In this document: in pieces, positions 9,824 to 19,919 of the stretch
Position numbering within the stretch: the stretch's first letter is position 1
Layout of the letters: every line of letters begins with the position of its first letter
DNA from: Vibrio sp. qd031
GTDB taxonomy: Bacteria > Pseudomonadota > Gammaproteobacteria > Enterobacterales > Vibrionaceae
Direction of reading: 5' to 3'
Length of the DNA stretch: 64,000 nucleotides
NCBI RefSeq assembly: GCF_002100145.1
Contig: NZ_JXQD01000024.1
Location: 620,583 to 684,582 of the forward strand
Notes under the pieces: model-generated
Databases searched by the model: none
The model's input: only the letters and a program-made list of their open reading frames with translations
Told to the model about the DNA's origin: nothing
Translations under genes and position numbers: made by a program

Positions 9824-9851
9824 AAAAGAAAGGTCAGCAAATGCTGACCTT
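9824..9851 (-). terminator. Hairpin/terminator between nusB and thiL
   Basis: AAGGTCAGC (9830-9838) pairs perfectly with GCTGACCTT (9843-9851). On the minus strand it is followed by TTTCTTTTAT, an imperfect T tract, 6 bases after the nusB stop; it may be partial, allowing some thiL transcription. Confidence 0.65.
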
Positions 9852-9856
9852 AGAAA

Positions 9857-10312
9857 TTACTTTTTGCGAACATGCGGTGCGGCTTTATCTAGCACACCAT
9901 TCACAAATTTGTGACTGTCCTCAGCACCGAACACCTTAGCCAGTTCGATGGCTTCGTTGATCACTACTTTGTACGGTACGTCTTGGCAATGCACCATTTC
10001 GAACATGGCTAAACGAAGTAGCGCTAGCTCCATCATATCCAAATCTTGCATAGGGCGAGATAGGTATGGACGCAATTTGCTGTCCAATTGCTGATGGTTC
10101 AGAGCCACGCCGGTGAACAACTCACGGAAATAAGCGACATCAGTCTCTTTTTCGTTAAGAGACGGCTCTTCTGCGTGATGCTGTTCTTCGTCGTACTTTT
10201 CGCCAGCTAGAAAGCTTTCTTCTATGTTAGCGATATTTTCTTTAGTAATTTGCCACGAGTAGATCGCTTGTAAGGCAAATTGACGTGCATTTCTGCGTGC
10301 GGCTGGTTTCAC
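9857..10312 (-). CDS. nusB: Transcription antitermination protein NusB
   Basis: 151 residues, all-helical, starting [20 protein letters not shown] as in gammaproteobacterial NusB. It pairs with S10 (NusE) on boxA of rRNA leaders and keeps RNA polymerase processive. The C-terminal [21 protein letters not shown] is the family's most conserved segment. It starts 10 bp after ribH ends, an association conserved in many proteobacteria. Confidence 0.97.
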   Translation of the reverse strand: MKPAARRNARQFALQAIYSWQITKENIANIEESFLAGEKYDEEQHHAEEPSLNEKETDVAYFRELFTGVALNHQQLDSKLRPYLSRPMQDLDMMELALLRLAMFEMVHCQDVPYKVVINEAIELAKVFGAEDSHKFVNGVLDKAAPHVRKK

Positions 10313-10322
10313 ACGGCCTCCC

Positions 10323-10793
10323 TTAGGAATCGATTTCAGATAGAACGTTGATCATCTCTAGCGCACTCAATGCAGCCTCTGCACCTTTATTACCAGCCTT
10401 GGTTCCTGCGCGCTCGATCGCTTGATCAATGGTATCAACAGTAAGGACACCAAATGCGACTGGAAGACTGAACTCCAACGACACTTGCGCCAAACCTTTG
10501 TTGCATTCGCTACACACATAATCAAAGTGAGGTGTACCACCACGGATAACGGTACCTAACGACACGATCGCATCATAACGACCGGTTTTAGCTACACGTT
10601 GTGCCACAAGAGGTAACTCAACCGCTCCAGGACAACGAACAACAGTAATGTTATCTTCGCTGACTTGGCCGTGGCGCTTTAAAGTATCGATAGCACCAGA
10701 CAATAAGCTTTCGTTAATAAAGCTGTTAAAACGAGAAATAACGATCGCAATTTTCGCGTTTGGAGCTGGGAATCCACCCTCGATCACTTTCAT
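10323..10793 (-). CDS. ribH: 6,7-dimethyl-8-ribityllumazine synthase
   Basis: 156 residues (E. coli RibE/RibH 156). The motifs [30 protein letters not shown] and [16 protein letters not shown] mark lumazine synthase, which condenses 5-amino-6-ribitylaminouracil with dihydroxybutanone phosphate and forms a 60-mer shell. It is co-directional with nusB downstream and with ribE and ribD upstream. The 171-bp spacer to ribE shows no clear terminator. Confidence 0.97.
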   Translation of the reverse strand: MKVIEGGFPAPNAKIAIVISRFNSFINESLLSGAIDTLKRHGQVSEDNITVVRCPGAVELPLVAQRVAKTGRYDAIVSLGTVIRGGTPHFDYVCSECNKGLAQVSLEFSLPVAFGVLTVDTIDQAIERAGTKAGNKGAEAALSALEMINVLSEIDS

Positions 10794-10964
10794 AAGCCTT
10801 CCTTAAACCAATTTGATAAAGTGAGAATCGCAGGATTCTAGCACAATTTTGTGAGCGATATCCAAAGATTCTCCGATGTAAATAATAAAAACCAGTGTTA
10901 ATCGATTACCACAACAAGGCATCTACGCCAATTTGTAAAATGCTCACCATGATCTGCCGCGCGA

Positions 10965-11621
10965 CTAGGCAAAACCATTACGTTGTAAAAACTCTAAACT
11001 GATGCTGGACTGGGGTTTGTCGCCTTGCGCTTTCGCGTCTAAAAGGCGTTCCATATAACGAGCCAACACATCCACTTCCAAGTTCACGCGGTGACCCACC
11101 GCAAAACGATCCATAGTGGTTTCGCTTGATGTGTGCGGGACAATGGTTAGCTTGAACGCATTTTTTCTTAACCCATTCACCGTTAAGCTTATACCATCGA
11201 CAGTAATGGAGCCTTTCTCGGCAATATAACGCATGAGATCGGCCGGTGTTTCGACCCAAAACTCTATAGCTCGACCAACGGCAATACGCTCGATAATCGT
11301 CCCTACACCATCCACGTGCCCTGAGACAATATGACCGCCAAATCGAGTGGTCGGCAGCATCGCCTTTTCCAAGTTCACATAATCACCCGCTTGGTAATTT
11401 GCAAAGCCGGTTTTATTGAGGGTTTCGACGGAAAGATCGGCCGTATAGCTGTTCGCATCAAAAGCGGTGACCGTTAAGCATACGCCGTTTGTTGCGATGC
11501 TATCGCCTAAAGCAACATCACTCATATCTAGGCTCGTTGACTCGACACAGATTGAGATGTCTTCACCCGTAGGGGTTAATGAGCGTAATCGACCGACGGC
11601 CTCTACAATTCCAGTAAACAT
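10965..11621 (-). CDS. ribE: Riboflavin synthase alpha chain
   Basis: 218 residues with two similar lumazine-binding beta-barrel halves. The start MFTGIVEAVGRL and the repeats GDSIATNGVCLTV and EKGSITVDGISLTVN are diagnostic. It dismutates two lumazine molecules into riboflavin and the pyrimidine precursor. Called ribC in E. coli. I place the start at the ATG at 11621, which has AGGA seven bases upstream; a TTG five codons earlier is less likely. Confidence 0.96.
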   Translation of the reverse strand: MFTGIVEAVGRLRSLTPTGEDISICVESTSLDMSDVALGDSIATNGVCLTVTAFDANSYTADLSVETLNKTGFANYQAGDYVNLEKAMLPTTRFGGHIVSGHVDGVGTIIERIAVGRAIEFWVETPADLMRYIAEKGSITVDGISLTVNGLRKNAFKLTIVPHTSSETTMDRFAVGHRVNLEVDVLARYMERLLDAKAQGDKPQSSISLEFLQRNGFA

Positions 11622-11642
11622 GTTTTTTCCTAGCAAGTTGAG

Positions 11643-12743
11643 TTAGCGCAGCGAGCAGCACAGTCGAATATCTTGGCCAATCAACCGAATATCTTCAATA
11701 TTGAGGTCAATGGTATCTGCCATGTCGCTAATGCCAGTAAGTCCAAGCAACGAACGAGAATCTTGGCCCATTAATTTTGGCGCAAGATAAAGAATGAGTT
11801 CATCCACAACTTGATGCTGAATGCATTGACCTGCAAGCGTGGCTCCCGCTTCAACCCATACATCATTAATTGAGTGCTCAGTGGCTAAAAAGCGAAGCAG
11901 TTTAGGCAGGTCAAATTGATGAGCAGCATTAAGCAAGTCGTGTTGCATCGCCAATGTTGAGCCGAGTATAAGTCGATCACCTGCAGATTGGAATAATCTT
12001 AGATCATTAGAAAGGCGATCATTAGCGTCCAAAATCACTCTCAGTGGCTGCCTTAGAGAAGACTCATCAAGCGTCGAACGTACACCTTCTGGCAATTCAT
12101 CGTAGCGGACATTTAACGATGCATTGTCATCAATCACTGTCTGCGCCGTCGATAGTATTGCACTTGATTTAGCGCGATAGATTTGGACATCCTTGCGCGC
12201 TTTGGCGCTGGTGATCCATTGGCTTTTACCGTTTGCCAGTGCTGTTTTTCCATCAAGAGAGGCCGCCATTTTTAACGAAACAAATGGCATGCCTGTTTTC
12301 ATTCTTTTAATGAAACCACGATTGAGTTGATTAGCCTGAGTTTCAAGCAAACCCACTTCCACTTCAATACCGGCTTCTTTTAACATGGCAACTCCACGCC
12401 CTGACACTTGAGGGTTTGGGTCTTGCATCGCGCAGATGACTTTTGCTACTTTTGCTTCAATGAGACCTTTTGCGCAAGGGGGCGTTCTTCCATAATGCGA
12501 GCACGGCTCTAACGTTACGTATGCGGTGGCACCTTCGGCTTGCGCGCCCGCTTCGCGCAGTGCATGAACTTCAGCGTGCGGCTCTCCCGCTTTTCGATGG
12601 TAGCCCTGACCAATGATCTGCTGACCTTTAACGATAACGCAGCCCACATTGGGGTTCGGAGAGGTTGTGTATTGCCCTAGTTTGGCAAGAGAAATGGCTT
12701 TGGCCATCATTTGATGGTCAATTGAGGTGAACCTATCGCTCAT
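11643..12743 (-). CDS. ribD: Bifunctional riboflavin biosynthesis deaminase/reductase RibD
   Basis: 366 residues (E. coli 367). The N-terminal deaminase domain has the zinc motifs HAEVHAL and PCSHYGRTPPC; the C-terminal reductase domain begins near residue 150 (PFVSLKMAASLDGKTALANG). It deaminates the GTP cyclohydrolase II product and then reduces the ribosyl side chain with NADPH. It starts 3 bp after nrdR stops and ends 21 bp before ribE, so nrdR-ribD-ribE is probably one operon. Confidence 0.97.
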   Translation of the reverse strand: MSDRFTSIDHQMMAKAISLAKLGQYTTSPNPNVGCVIVKGQQIIGQGYHRKAGEPHAEVHALREAGAQAEGATAYVTLEPCSHYGRTPPCAKGLIEAKVAKVICAMQDPNPQVSGRGVAMLKEAGIEVEVGLLETQANQLNRGFIKRMKTGMPFVSLKMAASLDGKTALANGKSQWITSAKARKDVQIYRAKSSAILSTAQTVIDDNASLNVRYDELPEGVRSTLDESSLRQPLRVILDANDRLSNDLRLFQSAGDRLILGSTLAMQHDLLNAAHQFDLPKLLRFLATEHSINDVWVEAGATLAGQCIQHQVVDELILYLAPKLMGQDSRSLLGLTGISDMADTIDLNIEDIRLIGQDIRLCCSLR

Positions 12744-12746
12744 TGA

Positions 12747-13202
12747 TTAATCTTCCAACCTTGCGATCTCTTCACCAAACTCGCGTATATCTTCAAAGCT
12801 ACGATAAACCGATGCGAAACGGATATAAGCGACCTTATCCAATTCTTTGAGTTGATCCATCACCAAATTGCCAATCATATCGGTTGGGACTTCCCGCTCA
12901 CCGGTGGCACGAAGTTTGGATTTTATAGTGCTGATAGCCAGTTCAATCGAGTCGGCGCTCACTGGACGCTTCTCTAAAGCACGCTGGATCCCACCGACCA
13001 TTTTATCTTCGTCAAACGGTTCGCGATTGCCATTGGTTTTAATCACTTTTGGCATGACTAACTCGGCACTCTCAAAGGTGGTAAATCGCTCACGACACGC
13101 TAGGCACTCTCTGCGGCGGCGCACTTGATGACCATCAGCCACTAAGCGTGAATCAATCACTTTGGTATCATTTTCTGAACAGAATGGACAATGCATATTC
13201 AA
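12747..13202 (-). CDS. nrdR: Transcriptional repressor NrdR
   Basis: 151 residues (E. coli 149). A four-cysteine zinc ribbon (CPFC near the start, CLAC at about 34) is followed by an ATP-cone domain ([16 protein letters not shown], then [14 protein letters not shown]). NrdR senses ATP/dATP and represses ribonucleotide reductase genes. First gene of the nrdR-ribD-ribE group, as in E. coli nrdR-ribD. Confidence 0.97.
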   Translation of the reverse strand: MNMHCPFCSENDTKVIDSRLVADGHQVRRRRECLACRERFTTFESAELVMPKVIKTNGNREPFDEDKMVGGIQRALEKRPVSADSIELAISTIKSKLRATGEREVPTDMIGNLVMDQLKELDKVAYIRFASVYRSFEDIREFGEEIARLED

Positions 13203-13276
13203 TAACCTTCGACTTAACGCGTTAACTTCTTGAAACTATAGTACTAGATATTCGTGAACTGTGCGATTTTGTATCT

Positions 13277-13304
13277 AAAAAACAAAAGGCCCAACCGGGC
13301 CTTT
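13277..13304 (-). terminator. Rho-independent terminator of proBA
   Basis: AAAGGCCC (13285-13292) pairs with GGGCCTTT (13297-13304); on the minus strand it continues into TTGTTTTTT, 18 bases past the proA stop. Confidence 0.85.
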
Positions 13305-13321
13305 AAATACGTCATAACAAT

Positions 13322-14578
13322 TTATGGCCTTGGCAGATAATCTGCTTTGCCGACCCATTTATAACTGGTGAGCTCTTCCAGTCCCATGGGACCTCGAGCG
13401 TGCAGTTTTTGGGTAGACACCGCAACCTCAGCGCCGAGTCCAAATTGTGCGCCATCAGTGAAGCGCGTTGACGCATTCACGTATACCGCAGCTGACCCGA
13501 CCGAATTAATGAAGCGCTCTGCATTTTGCAAATTGTTGGTCATAATAGCGTCTGAATGGCTAGCATTGTGAACACGCATATGTTCAATCGCCTGCTCTAC
13601 CGAGTCGACAATGCGGATGCCTAAAGTAAAGCTTAGCCACTCGGTATCAAAATCGCCTTCCGCTACTGCTCGCACATCGCTTGCATTGGCTGTAAGCCCA
13701 ATGGACTCAGGGCATGCTACAATCGCCACATCGTTTTTAATTTTCTCAATTAGTTGAGGGATAAAGCTCTCGGCAATATTTTTATGTACTAGCAACGTAT
13801 CTAGGGCGTTGCACGCTGAAGGTCGTTGCACTTTCGAGTTCACTACCACATCGACAGAACGTGCTAAATCCGCGCTTTCATCAACAAAAACGTGACTGAT
13901 CCCAAAACCGCCAATGATGACAGGAATCGTACTATTCTCTTTACACATTTTGTGCAGACCAGCACCGCCACGAGGGATGATCATATCCACATAGTCATCG
14001 AGCTTAAGCAACTGAGACACCAGTTCGCGATCAGGCTTTTCGATATATTGAACCGATGCGGCTGGCAATTTCGCCTTGGACAATGCAACTTGAATCACCT
14101 TGACCAGTTCCATATTAGAATAGAAGGTCTCTTTGCCGCCACGCAGTATGCTCGCATTGCCCGTTTTTAGGCACAGCGCAGCGATATCGATGGTGACATT
14201 TGGGCGTGCTTCATAAATGACCCCAACCACACCAAGTGGAACGCGGCGTTTGCACAGCGCCATGCCGTTTTCCAGCACTTTACTGTCAAACTCACTGCCT
14301 ACAGGGTCGGGCAATGAGATGACATTTCTGACATCATTTGCAATACCGTGAAGGCGCTGAGGGTTCAGCAGCAAACGGTCAAGCAGTGCCTCCGTTAAAC
14401 CGGCAGCACGTCCCGCTTCTATATCTTTGGCGTTTGCAGCCAAAATGGACTCAGCATTAGCTTCAAGCTCGTCGGCAATCAGCGTCAGTGCCAGGTTTTT
14501 AGTGGCCGTCGTGGCCGTCGCAAGTTCAAAAGCAGCGTCTTTGGCAGCGATGCCCATTGAAGTTAGTTCGGTTGTCAT
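13322..14578 (-). CDS. proA: Gamma-glutamyl phosphate reductase ProA
   Basis: 418 residues (E. coli 417), an aldehyde-dehydrogenase-fold enzyme. [30 protein letters not shown] (catalytic Cys) and [20 protein letters not shown] are conserved. It reduces gamma-glutamyl phosphate with NADPH to glutamate semialdehyde, the second proline step. Its start lies 3 bp after proB, so the pair is one operon and probably one enzyme complex. Confidence 0.97.
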   Translation of the reverse strand: MTTELTSMGIAAKDAAFELATATTATKNLALTLIADELEANAESILAANAKDIEAGRAAGLTEALLDRLLLNPQRLHGIANDVRNVISLPDPVGSEFDSKVLENGMALCKRRVPLGVVGVIYEARPNVTIDIAALCLKTGNASILRGGKETFYSNMELVKVIQVALSKAKLPAASVQYIEKPDRELVSQLLKLDDYVDMIIPRGGAGLHKMCKENSTIPVIIGGFGISHVFVDESADLARSVDVVVNSKVQRPSACNALDTLLVHKNIAESFIPQLIEKIKNDVAIVACPESIGLTANASDVRAVAEGDFDTEWLSFTLGIRIVDSVEQAIEHMRVHNASHSDAIMTNNLQNAERFINSVGSAAVYVNASTRFTDGAQFGLGAEVAVSTQKLHARGPMGLEELTSYKWVGKADYLPRP

Positions 14579-14581
14579 AGT

Positions 14582-15691
14582 CTATTCCTGTATCACCACG
14601 AGGTCATCGCGGTGGATCACTTCCGATCCATAATTGTAGCCAAGGGCTTGTGTGATGTCTTTACTGTGCATCCCTTTGATTTTTTGTAAATCTTCGCTTG
14701 AGTAACTGGCAATCCCTTTGGCAACAAGCTGAGCGTCGCCATCAACGATGCGAGTCACGTCGCCTCGCTCAAAATGCCCTTTCACTTGGATAACGCCTTT
14801 AGCCAATAAGCTGCTACCCGACGCTTGCACCGCTTTAACGGCTCCATCGTCAATCACCACCTCTCCAGTAGCAGCAGGGCCCGCTAATATCCAACGTTTA
14901 CGATTTTCCAGCGAGTCAGGTAACGCTAAGAACTTTGTCCCTTGTGGAGAATCGCCAACGGCATCCAGTATCACGTCATTGGCACTGCCTGCGGCAATCA
15001 CCACTTCAATCCCAGCTCGCCTCGCGATGTCTGCGGCTTGCAACTTAGTTGCCATGCCGCCAGTGCCTAACGAGGTTCCACTGTCGCCAGCTATGCTTCT
15101 GAGGGTTTTATCAATCGTGGTGACTTCTTTAATCAGCTCAGCATCTGGGTTGCTGCGCGGATCAGCGGTGAATAAGCCCGGCTGATCGGTGAGCAGAAGT
15201 AGCTTGTCAGCACTGCACAGTATGCCAACCAATGCGGATAAATTGTCGTTATCGCCAACTTTTATCTCGGTGGTGGCGACGGCATCGTTTTCGTTCACGA
15301 TGGGCAGGATTTTGTTATCGATAAGTGCATTGACTGTATCGCGAGCATTGAGAAAGCGCTCTCGGTTATCCAGATCGGCTCGTGTCAGTAGCATTTGGCC
15401 AGTTTTTACACCATAAATAGCAAACAGCGATTGCCAAACTTGAATAAGCTGAGACTGTCCGACAGCCGCCAGCAACTGCTTGCTTGCCATAGACTTAGGC
15501 AGTTGTGGATAGTTCAAATACTCGCGACCCGCGGCTATCGCGCCAGAAGAAACAAGCACCACTTTGTGCCCGTCTTTTTGCAACTGTGCACATTGCCTAG
15601 CGAGCTCCACCATATGGGCACGGTCGAGGGCGAGTGTGCCTCCCGTTAAGACACTGGTTCCTAATTTAACGACGATGGTTTTTGCTTTCAT
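14582..15691 (-). CDS. proB: Glutamate 5-kinase ProB
   Basis: 369 residues (E. coli 367): an amino-acid kinase domain ([12 protein letters not shown] at the start, [38 protein letters not shown]) plus a C-terminal PUA domain (about 280-365). It phosphorylates glutamate, the committed and proline-inhibited step of proline synthesis. First gene of proBA. Confidence 0.97.
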   Translation of the reverse strand: MKAKTIVVKLGTSVLTGGTLALDRAHMVELARQCAQLQKDGHKVVLVSSGAIAAGREYLNYPQLPKSMASKQLLAAVGQSQLIQVWQSLFAIYGVKTGQMLLTRADLDNRERFLNARDTVNALIDNKILPIVNENDAVATTEIKVGDNDNLSALVGILCSADKLLLLTDQPGLFTADPRSNPDAELIKEVTTIDKTLRSIAGDSGTSLGTGGMATKLQAADIARRAGIEVVIAAGSANDVILDAVGDSPQGTKFLALPDSLENRKRWILAGPAATGEVVIDDGAVKAVQASGSSLLAKGVIQVKGHFERGDVTRIVDGDAQLVAKGIASYSSEDLQKIKGMHSKDITQALGYNYGSEVIHRDDLVVIQE

Positions 15692-15789
15692 CTAGTACTC
15701 GACTTGATTTACCTTGCTCAGCGCACGCTGAGTAGTTATTCACGTAGGTTGATAATTCACTTTTTATCAGGCTGAGGCGGCTTCCACAA

Positions 15790-15815
15790 GTAAAAAGGCG
15801 CCTTTTCAGCGCCTT
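15790..15815 (-). terminator. Rho-independent terminator of crl
   Basis: AAGGCGC (15795-15801) and GCGCCTT (15809-15815) pair over a 7-base loop; on the minus strand the stem runs into TTTTTA. It lies between crl and proB. Confidence 0.85.
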
Positions 15816-15858
15816 CGATATCAATTACGTTCAAAATCCCTAAAATAGAGAGTTACGC

Positions 15859-16248
15859 TTACGCGAATTCACTCAGCTCTTGCGTGGTTGTATATTCAAT
15901 ACCATGGGGCTCTAAAGCGGTGGTGAGTTTGCTTAAAAAGTCCTGCTGCGTTTTTTCAATTTCTGATTGATGTGCTTTATCAACTGGACTGGCTTCCCAC
16001 TCACCTGCCTTGTTGTATATTCCAAGATAAAATTTGGCTTCGCATTTATCTTCTGATAGTCGAGATAATTCCATCCACCAGCCGTAAAACTCTCTCAACT
16101 CGGGGGATTTTTTTTCCTCGACACAAACGGCTAAACAATCGAAGAAGTAATGCTGTTCATTACACTCTCCTTCACGCAAGTAGGGACCGATTTTTTTTAG
16201 CGCAGATTGAAGACGAAAATGAGTAGGGTTGTGAAACTTTCCTGCCAT
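15859..16248 (-). CDS. crl: Sigma factor-binding protein Crl
   Basis: 129 residues (E. coli 133). HFRLQSALKKIGPYLREG and FYGWWMELSRLSEDKCEAKF match Crl, which binds sigma-S and promotes its association with core polymerase, helping stationary-phase and biofilm genes. It lies next to proB and frsA, as in other Vibrio. It has its own terminator and so is a single-gene unit. Confidence 0.92.
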   Translation of the reverse strand: MAGKFHNPTHFRLQSALKKIGPYLREGECNEQHYFFDCLAVCVEEKKSPELREFYGWWMELSRLSEDKCEAKFYLGIYNKAGEWEASPVDKAHQSEIEKTQQDFLSKLTTALEPHGIEYTTTQELSEFA

Positions 16249-16329
16249 ACCTTTTACTCCACTTATAAGAATTATTATGCCACTGATTGACTCAGCTAAG
16301 CTCTATAATTCAACAAGTTGAACAAAAAG

Positions 16330-17568
16330 TCACCTATTTAATTCTTCCTGCAACCATTTTGCCGCCATATCCAGCGATTCTGCGTAGCCTTTGAACAGCT
16401 CTTTAGAAGAGATTTTTCGAGCCTTACCATACTGGCTATAGGTAGCAATTAACTGATTATCGCTATAAGGAGAGACAGGATCGCCTTCCATTGAAAGCGC
16501 TAAAATAGGAACTGTTGTCCGCCGGCTAGAAAGAATACCTTGAACTTTCAACGACCAAGCCATCATTTGAGAGGACAAGCTACCAATGTCTACCGCCCCC
16601 TTGCCTAATCGAGACGCTAACACGTCTAAGTACATTTTTGACATGGACGCGACTTTTTGCGGCGACGACAACACATCGTGCACTGGCGCACCAATCGCAA
16701 CACAAGCTTTAATTTTCTTAGGCTCTAAAAATGACAGTCTCACCAACGCATTACCGCCAAAACGGAACCCAAGTAGGCCAATCTTAAAATGATCGACCCA
16801 CGGTAAGTTAGGAAGGTAATTTAACACTTCCTGATGTAATACACTGGTATTTTGAGTCAGCTCCCAATGGGAATTTTGCCCCACAGACGGCATATCGACC
16901 GTCAACATGCCAATGTTATATGGGGCAAGATAATCTCTATATAAACGCCACAAATCGGTTTGTAGACTGTCTAGACCCGCGCTGACCAACACGACCGGTA
17001 AGGGTTTCTCGGTATGGGGTAAATGCAAATGACATTGGATCGTTCGCCCTTCGTATGGCACCTCTATTTTTTTATGCCAATGAGAGCTTTTTTCTGCCGC
17101 TTCCGCATACGCATGACTGGCCAAAAGTTGTGCCTGAATCGCTAAGTTATCCCCTTTTAAGTGAGGGTAACCGGCGACACTAAAGCTAAGGGAGGCTTTA
17201 AATAGCCATTCGGCAGCCTCATCACCACTCAATTCAGCCGCCTTTTTTTGATACTCGACCCCCAATTGCGTCCATTCGTAAGCCCAATTACCAGAGCGAT
17301 AGCCGGTAACGGTATCAAGCCACTCATCTTTACTTCGCTCATGCTTGGACGATGTAATCCGCGCCAACACTTGCTCTTGATCGATAGGTTCAAGCCCTTG
17401 CCATGCCCACTGCAAACGACGATTATTCCGATACCAGGGATATTGTGGCTTCTTCTCGAGCTGGGTAAGGCTGCTTGGTAAGTACGGCGTTAAGATTGAG
17501 GTTTCTTTCGCTTGAAGGTTCTTAGCAAACAGTTTTTCAGAAAGGTTTTTACTCGAATCTTGGGTCAT
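16330..17568 (-). CDS. frsA: Esterase FrsA (fermentation-respiration switch protein)
   Basis: 412 residues (E. coli 414). DUF1100/alpha-beta hydrolase fold with the nucleophile region IGLLGFRFGGNALVR and VSAGLDSLQTD; NLSEKLF near the start is typical. In E. coli FrsA binds unphosphorylated IIA-Glc and influences respiration versus fermentation; a decarboxylase activity claimed for the Vibrio vulnificus homologue was later questioned. I start it at the ATG at 17568; the longer frame would overlap the gpt terminator hairpin. Confidence 0.9.
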   Translation of the reverse strand: MTQDSSKNLSEKLFAKNLQAKETSILTPYLPSSLTQLEKKPQYPWYRNNRRLQWAWQGLEPIDQEQVLARITSSKHERSKDEWLDTVTGYRSGNWAYEWTQLGVEYQKKAAELSGDEAAEWLFKASLSFSVAGYPHLKGDNLAIQAQLLASHAYAEAAEKSSHWHKKIEVPYEGRTIQCHLHLPHTEKPLPVVLVSAGLDSLQTDLWRLYRDYLAPYNIGMLTVDMPSVGQNSHWELTQNTSVLHQEVLNYLPNLPWVDHFKIGLLGFRFGGNALVRLSFLEPKKIKACVAIGAPVHDVLSSPQKVASMSKMYLDVLASRLGKGAVDIGSLSSQMMAWSLKVQGILSSRRTTVPILALSMEGDPVSPYSDNQLIATYSQYGKARKISSKELFKGYAESLDMAAKWLQEELNR

Positions 17569-17617
17569 ATTGCGCTCTGTACTTATGGCCAATGAAATTT
17601 TACATAGTGTAACAAAT

Positions 17618-17640
17618 AAGCCCCGCATTTGCGGGGCTTT
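17618..17640 (-). terminator. Terminator between gpt and frsA
   Basis: AAGCCCCGC and GCGGGGCTT flank an ATTT loop and run into TATTTGTT on the minus strand, 4 bases past the gpt stop. It supports a separate promoter for frsA. Confidence 0.8.
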
Positions 17641-17643
17641 AAA

Positions 17644-18108
17644 TTATTTGCGTTTACGATTAACCGGCTCTACATATTGTAGCGTCATATCCCACGGCTG
17701 CTCAATCCAAGTATCCTGTGCAATATCAACCACATAGTCATCTAGCAACTCAGCTCCTGACGGTTTAGCACACACTGCGATCAATTTCGCTTTCGGGTAC
17801 AATTCACGCAGCTTACGCGCTGTGTCACCGCTGTCGACAAGATCTTCTACGATCAAGTAACCTTCGCCATCGCCTTCAGGGGCTTTAAGCACTGTCATGT
17901 CTTGTTGATGATCATGATCGTAACTAGAGATACAAATGGTATCTACATAGCGAATGCCCAGTTCACGAGCTAGGATTGCACCAGGTACAAGGCCACCACG
18001 ACTTACTGCCCAAATTCCTTTCCACTGCTCTGCTGGCATCTGGCGCTCGGCCAAAGTGCGGCAATGCATGTGCATAAGATCCCAACTGATAATGAATTTT
18101 TGAGTCAT
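17644..18108 (-). CDS. gpt: Xanthine-guanine phosphoribosyltransferase
   Basis: 154 residues (E. coli Gpt 152). [20 protein letters not shown] and the PRPP-binding motif [16 protein letters not shown] are conserved. It converts guanine, xanthine and hypoxanthine to the nucleotides. It starts 20 bp after the purine permease gene ends; uptake and salvage are thus in one unit controlled by the PurR box upstream. Confidence 0.96.
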   Translation of the reverse strand: MTQKFIISWDLMHMHCRTLAERQMPAEQWKGIWAVSRGGLVPGAILARELGIRYVDTICISSYDHDHQQDMTVLKAPEGDGEGYLIVEDLVDSGDTARKLRELYPKAKLIAVCAKPSGAELLDDYVVDIAQDTWIEQPWDMTLQYVEPVNRKRK

Positions 18109-18128
18109 ATCTCAACCTACAATTTTAG

Positions 18129-19421
18129 TTAGCCAGCAAAAACATATTTTAGTGCGAAAATAGCCGCCAATACCCAAACACTAATGGATACTTCGCGTCC
18201 CTTGCCACTAAATGCTTTGATAGCAGCGTAAGAAATAAAGCCCAGTGCGATGCCTTCCGCAATTGAATAGGTTAAAGGCATCAATAGACAAGTAACAACA
18301 ACCGGTGCGGCTTCAGTGAGGTCGTGCCAATCGATGTTAACTAGACCCGACATCATTAGAATCGCAACGTAAAACAATGCACCTGCTGTTGCATAGGCTG
18401 GGATCATACCTGCTAATGGTGAGAAAAACAGCGCCAGTAAGAATAAAATGCCGACCACAACTGCGGTTAGACCGGTTCGGCCGCCAGCAGCAACACCGGC
18501 CGTCGACTCAACGTATGAAGTTGTGCTTGATGTACCTAGAAGAGCACCGATAGAGGTGGCTGTTGAATCAGATAAAAGTGCACGATTTAGACGCGGTAAC
18601 TTACCATCTTTTTCGATCAGTTCGGCTTTTGTCGCAACACCTACCAAGGTACCTGCGGTATCAAAAAGATCGACAAACAAGAACGCAAAGATGACCGAGA
18701 TCATACCAATTTCAAACACGGCAGAAAAATCAAGTTGCATCAGTGTTGGAGCAAGGCTCGGTGGAGCAGACATAATGCCCGTATATTGCACGTCACCTAA
18801 TAAAAGGCCAATGCCTGTCACGATCAGAATAGCAATCATGACCGCGCCACGAACGTTTCGGTATACAAGACCAATTGTAAGGAAGAAACCAAGAGCGGCT
18901 AGTGCTGGCTTAAGCGACGCCACGTGACCGAGTGAAACCAGTGTCGCTGGATTATCAACCACGATGCCCGCATTTTGTAGACCGATAAAAGCCAAAAACA
19001 GACCAATACCGGCTGAGATGCCAATGCGTAGCGCTTGAGGAATAGAATTAATGATCCATTCACGCACTTTGAACACGCTGAGTAACATAAAAATGATACC
19101 AGAGACAAAAACTGCGGCCAGTGCAACCTGCCATGTATGCCCCATACCGAGAACAACGCCATAGGTAAAGAACGCATTCAGTCCCATACCGGGTGCTTGC
19201 GCGATAGGGTAATTAGCATAAAGGCCCATAATGAAACAGCCGATAGCCGCTGCCAAACAAGTAGCAACAAAAACGGCACCACGATCCATACCTGCATCTG
19301 ACAACATTGCCGGATTTACAAATATGATGTACGCCATGGTTAAAAAGGTCGTCAGACCGGCAATGACTTCCGTGCGCACAGAGGTGTTGTGTTCACTGAG
19401 TTTAAATAGCTTCTCAAGCAT
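18129..19421 (-). CDS. NCS2-family purine permease (guanine/hypoxanthine or adenine type)
   Basis: 430 residues with about 12-14 membrane segments. It belongs to the AzgA-like branch of NCS2: TEVIAGLTTFLTMAYIIFVN, QAPGMGLNAFFTYGVV, FLFVDLFDTAGTLVGVATKA and ESTAGVAAGGRTGLTAVVVG are its signatures, as in E. coli GhxP/GhxQ and AdeP. It imports a purine base with protons. Being next to gpt favours guanine/hypoxanthine/xanthine over adenine, but this is inference. Start chosen at the ATG at 19421; a TTG five codons earlier is possible. A PurR box lies 25 bp upstream. Confidence 0.9.
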   Translation of the reverse strand: MLEKLFKLSEHNTSVRTEVIAGLTTFLTMAYIIFVNPAMLSDAGMDRGAVFVATCLAAAIGCFIMGLYANYPIAQAPGMGLNAFFTYGVVLGMGHTWQVALAAVFVSGIIFMLLSVFKVREWIINSIPQALRIGISAGIGLFLAFIGLQNAGIVVDNPATLVSLGHVASLKPALAALGFFLTIGLVYRNVRGAVMIAILIVTGIGLLLGDVQYTGIMSAPPSLAPTLMQLDFSAVFEIGMISVIFAFLFVDLFDTAGTLVGVATKAELIEKDGKLPRLNRALLSDSTATSIGALLGTSSTTSYVESTAGVAAGGRTGLTAVVVGILFLLALFFSPLAGMIPAYATAGALFYVAILMMSGLVNIDWHDLTEAAPVVVTCLLMPLTYSIAEGIALGFISYAAIKAFSGKGREVSISVWVLAAIFALKYVFAG

Positions 19422-19445
19422 CTCTAAATATCCCAAAAATTGTGT

Positions 19446-19461
19446 AAGAAAACGTTTGCGT
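19446..19461 (-). promoter_or_regulatory. PurR operator upstream of the purine permease
   Basis: On the minus strand the sequence reads ACGCAAACGTTTTCTT, a full match to the known PurR consensus ACGCAAACGTTTTCNT. It lies 25 bp before the permease start, so the permease-gpt unit should be repressed when hypoxanthine or guanine is plentiful. Confidence 0.85.
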
Positions 19462-19747
19462 GTAACGATTGCGCGAATTATAGAAGCATAAAGATTGAAT
19501 TTCCACTGACTTTTTACTCAAATCTTAGTTTCTTACAGTTTAAATGGTCAGATGAGTAAGACTACAGATTAATGGTCTTTATTTTCATTAGGTTATAACA
19601 AATACCTCTATGAATTACCCGGTGATATTTTGCACCACTACAAGATCATGTCTCAAAAAAATGAGCTAATTGACATCTCTAGAGTGTAATTAGCCCAATG
19701 TAATCGATTGCAGAGGTGATAAGTGCTAAAAGTGAGTATTATGGAAT

Positions 19748-19913
19748 AAAAAAACGCCACCCCAAACGGGATGGCGTGGAATCGAGTCGATGCAGTACAT
19801 CGCAATTCTAACAAATTAGGGGGTGAACTTTCGTTCGCATCACATGAACGGGTAAACCATTCATAAGATTGTCTCGTCGCACAACTATCTAAATTTAGAC
19901 AAGGTGACCAGAT
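19748..19913 (-). ncRNA. Candidate small RNA of about 165 nt (unidentified)
   Basis: A promoter-like TTGTAA-16 bp-TAGAAT (19947-19920, minus) is followed by about 165 nt ending in a strong terminator: ACGCCATCCC and GGGGTGGCGT around a short loop, then seven T. On the minus strand the stem pairs fully with one G-U wobble, whereas on the plus strand it has a C/A mismatch, so the minus strand is the transcribed one. Internal hairpins are GAAC-GAAA-GTTC (19825-19836) and CGATG-CAGTA-CATCG (19788-19802). I do not recognise it as Qrr, CsrB, RyhB, FnrS or 6S. It contains an 18-codon open frame (19808-19864) without a good ribosome binding site. Confidence 0.55.
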
Positions 19914-19919
19914 GAGAGC

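Noticed and set aside
19748..19913. Candidate small RNA as Qrr, CsrB/C, RyhB, FnrS or 6S RNA
   Set aside because: It lacks the Qrr core and sigma-54 promoter, the repeated GGA loops of CsrB, and the recognisable cores of the others; neighbours also do not fit.
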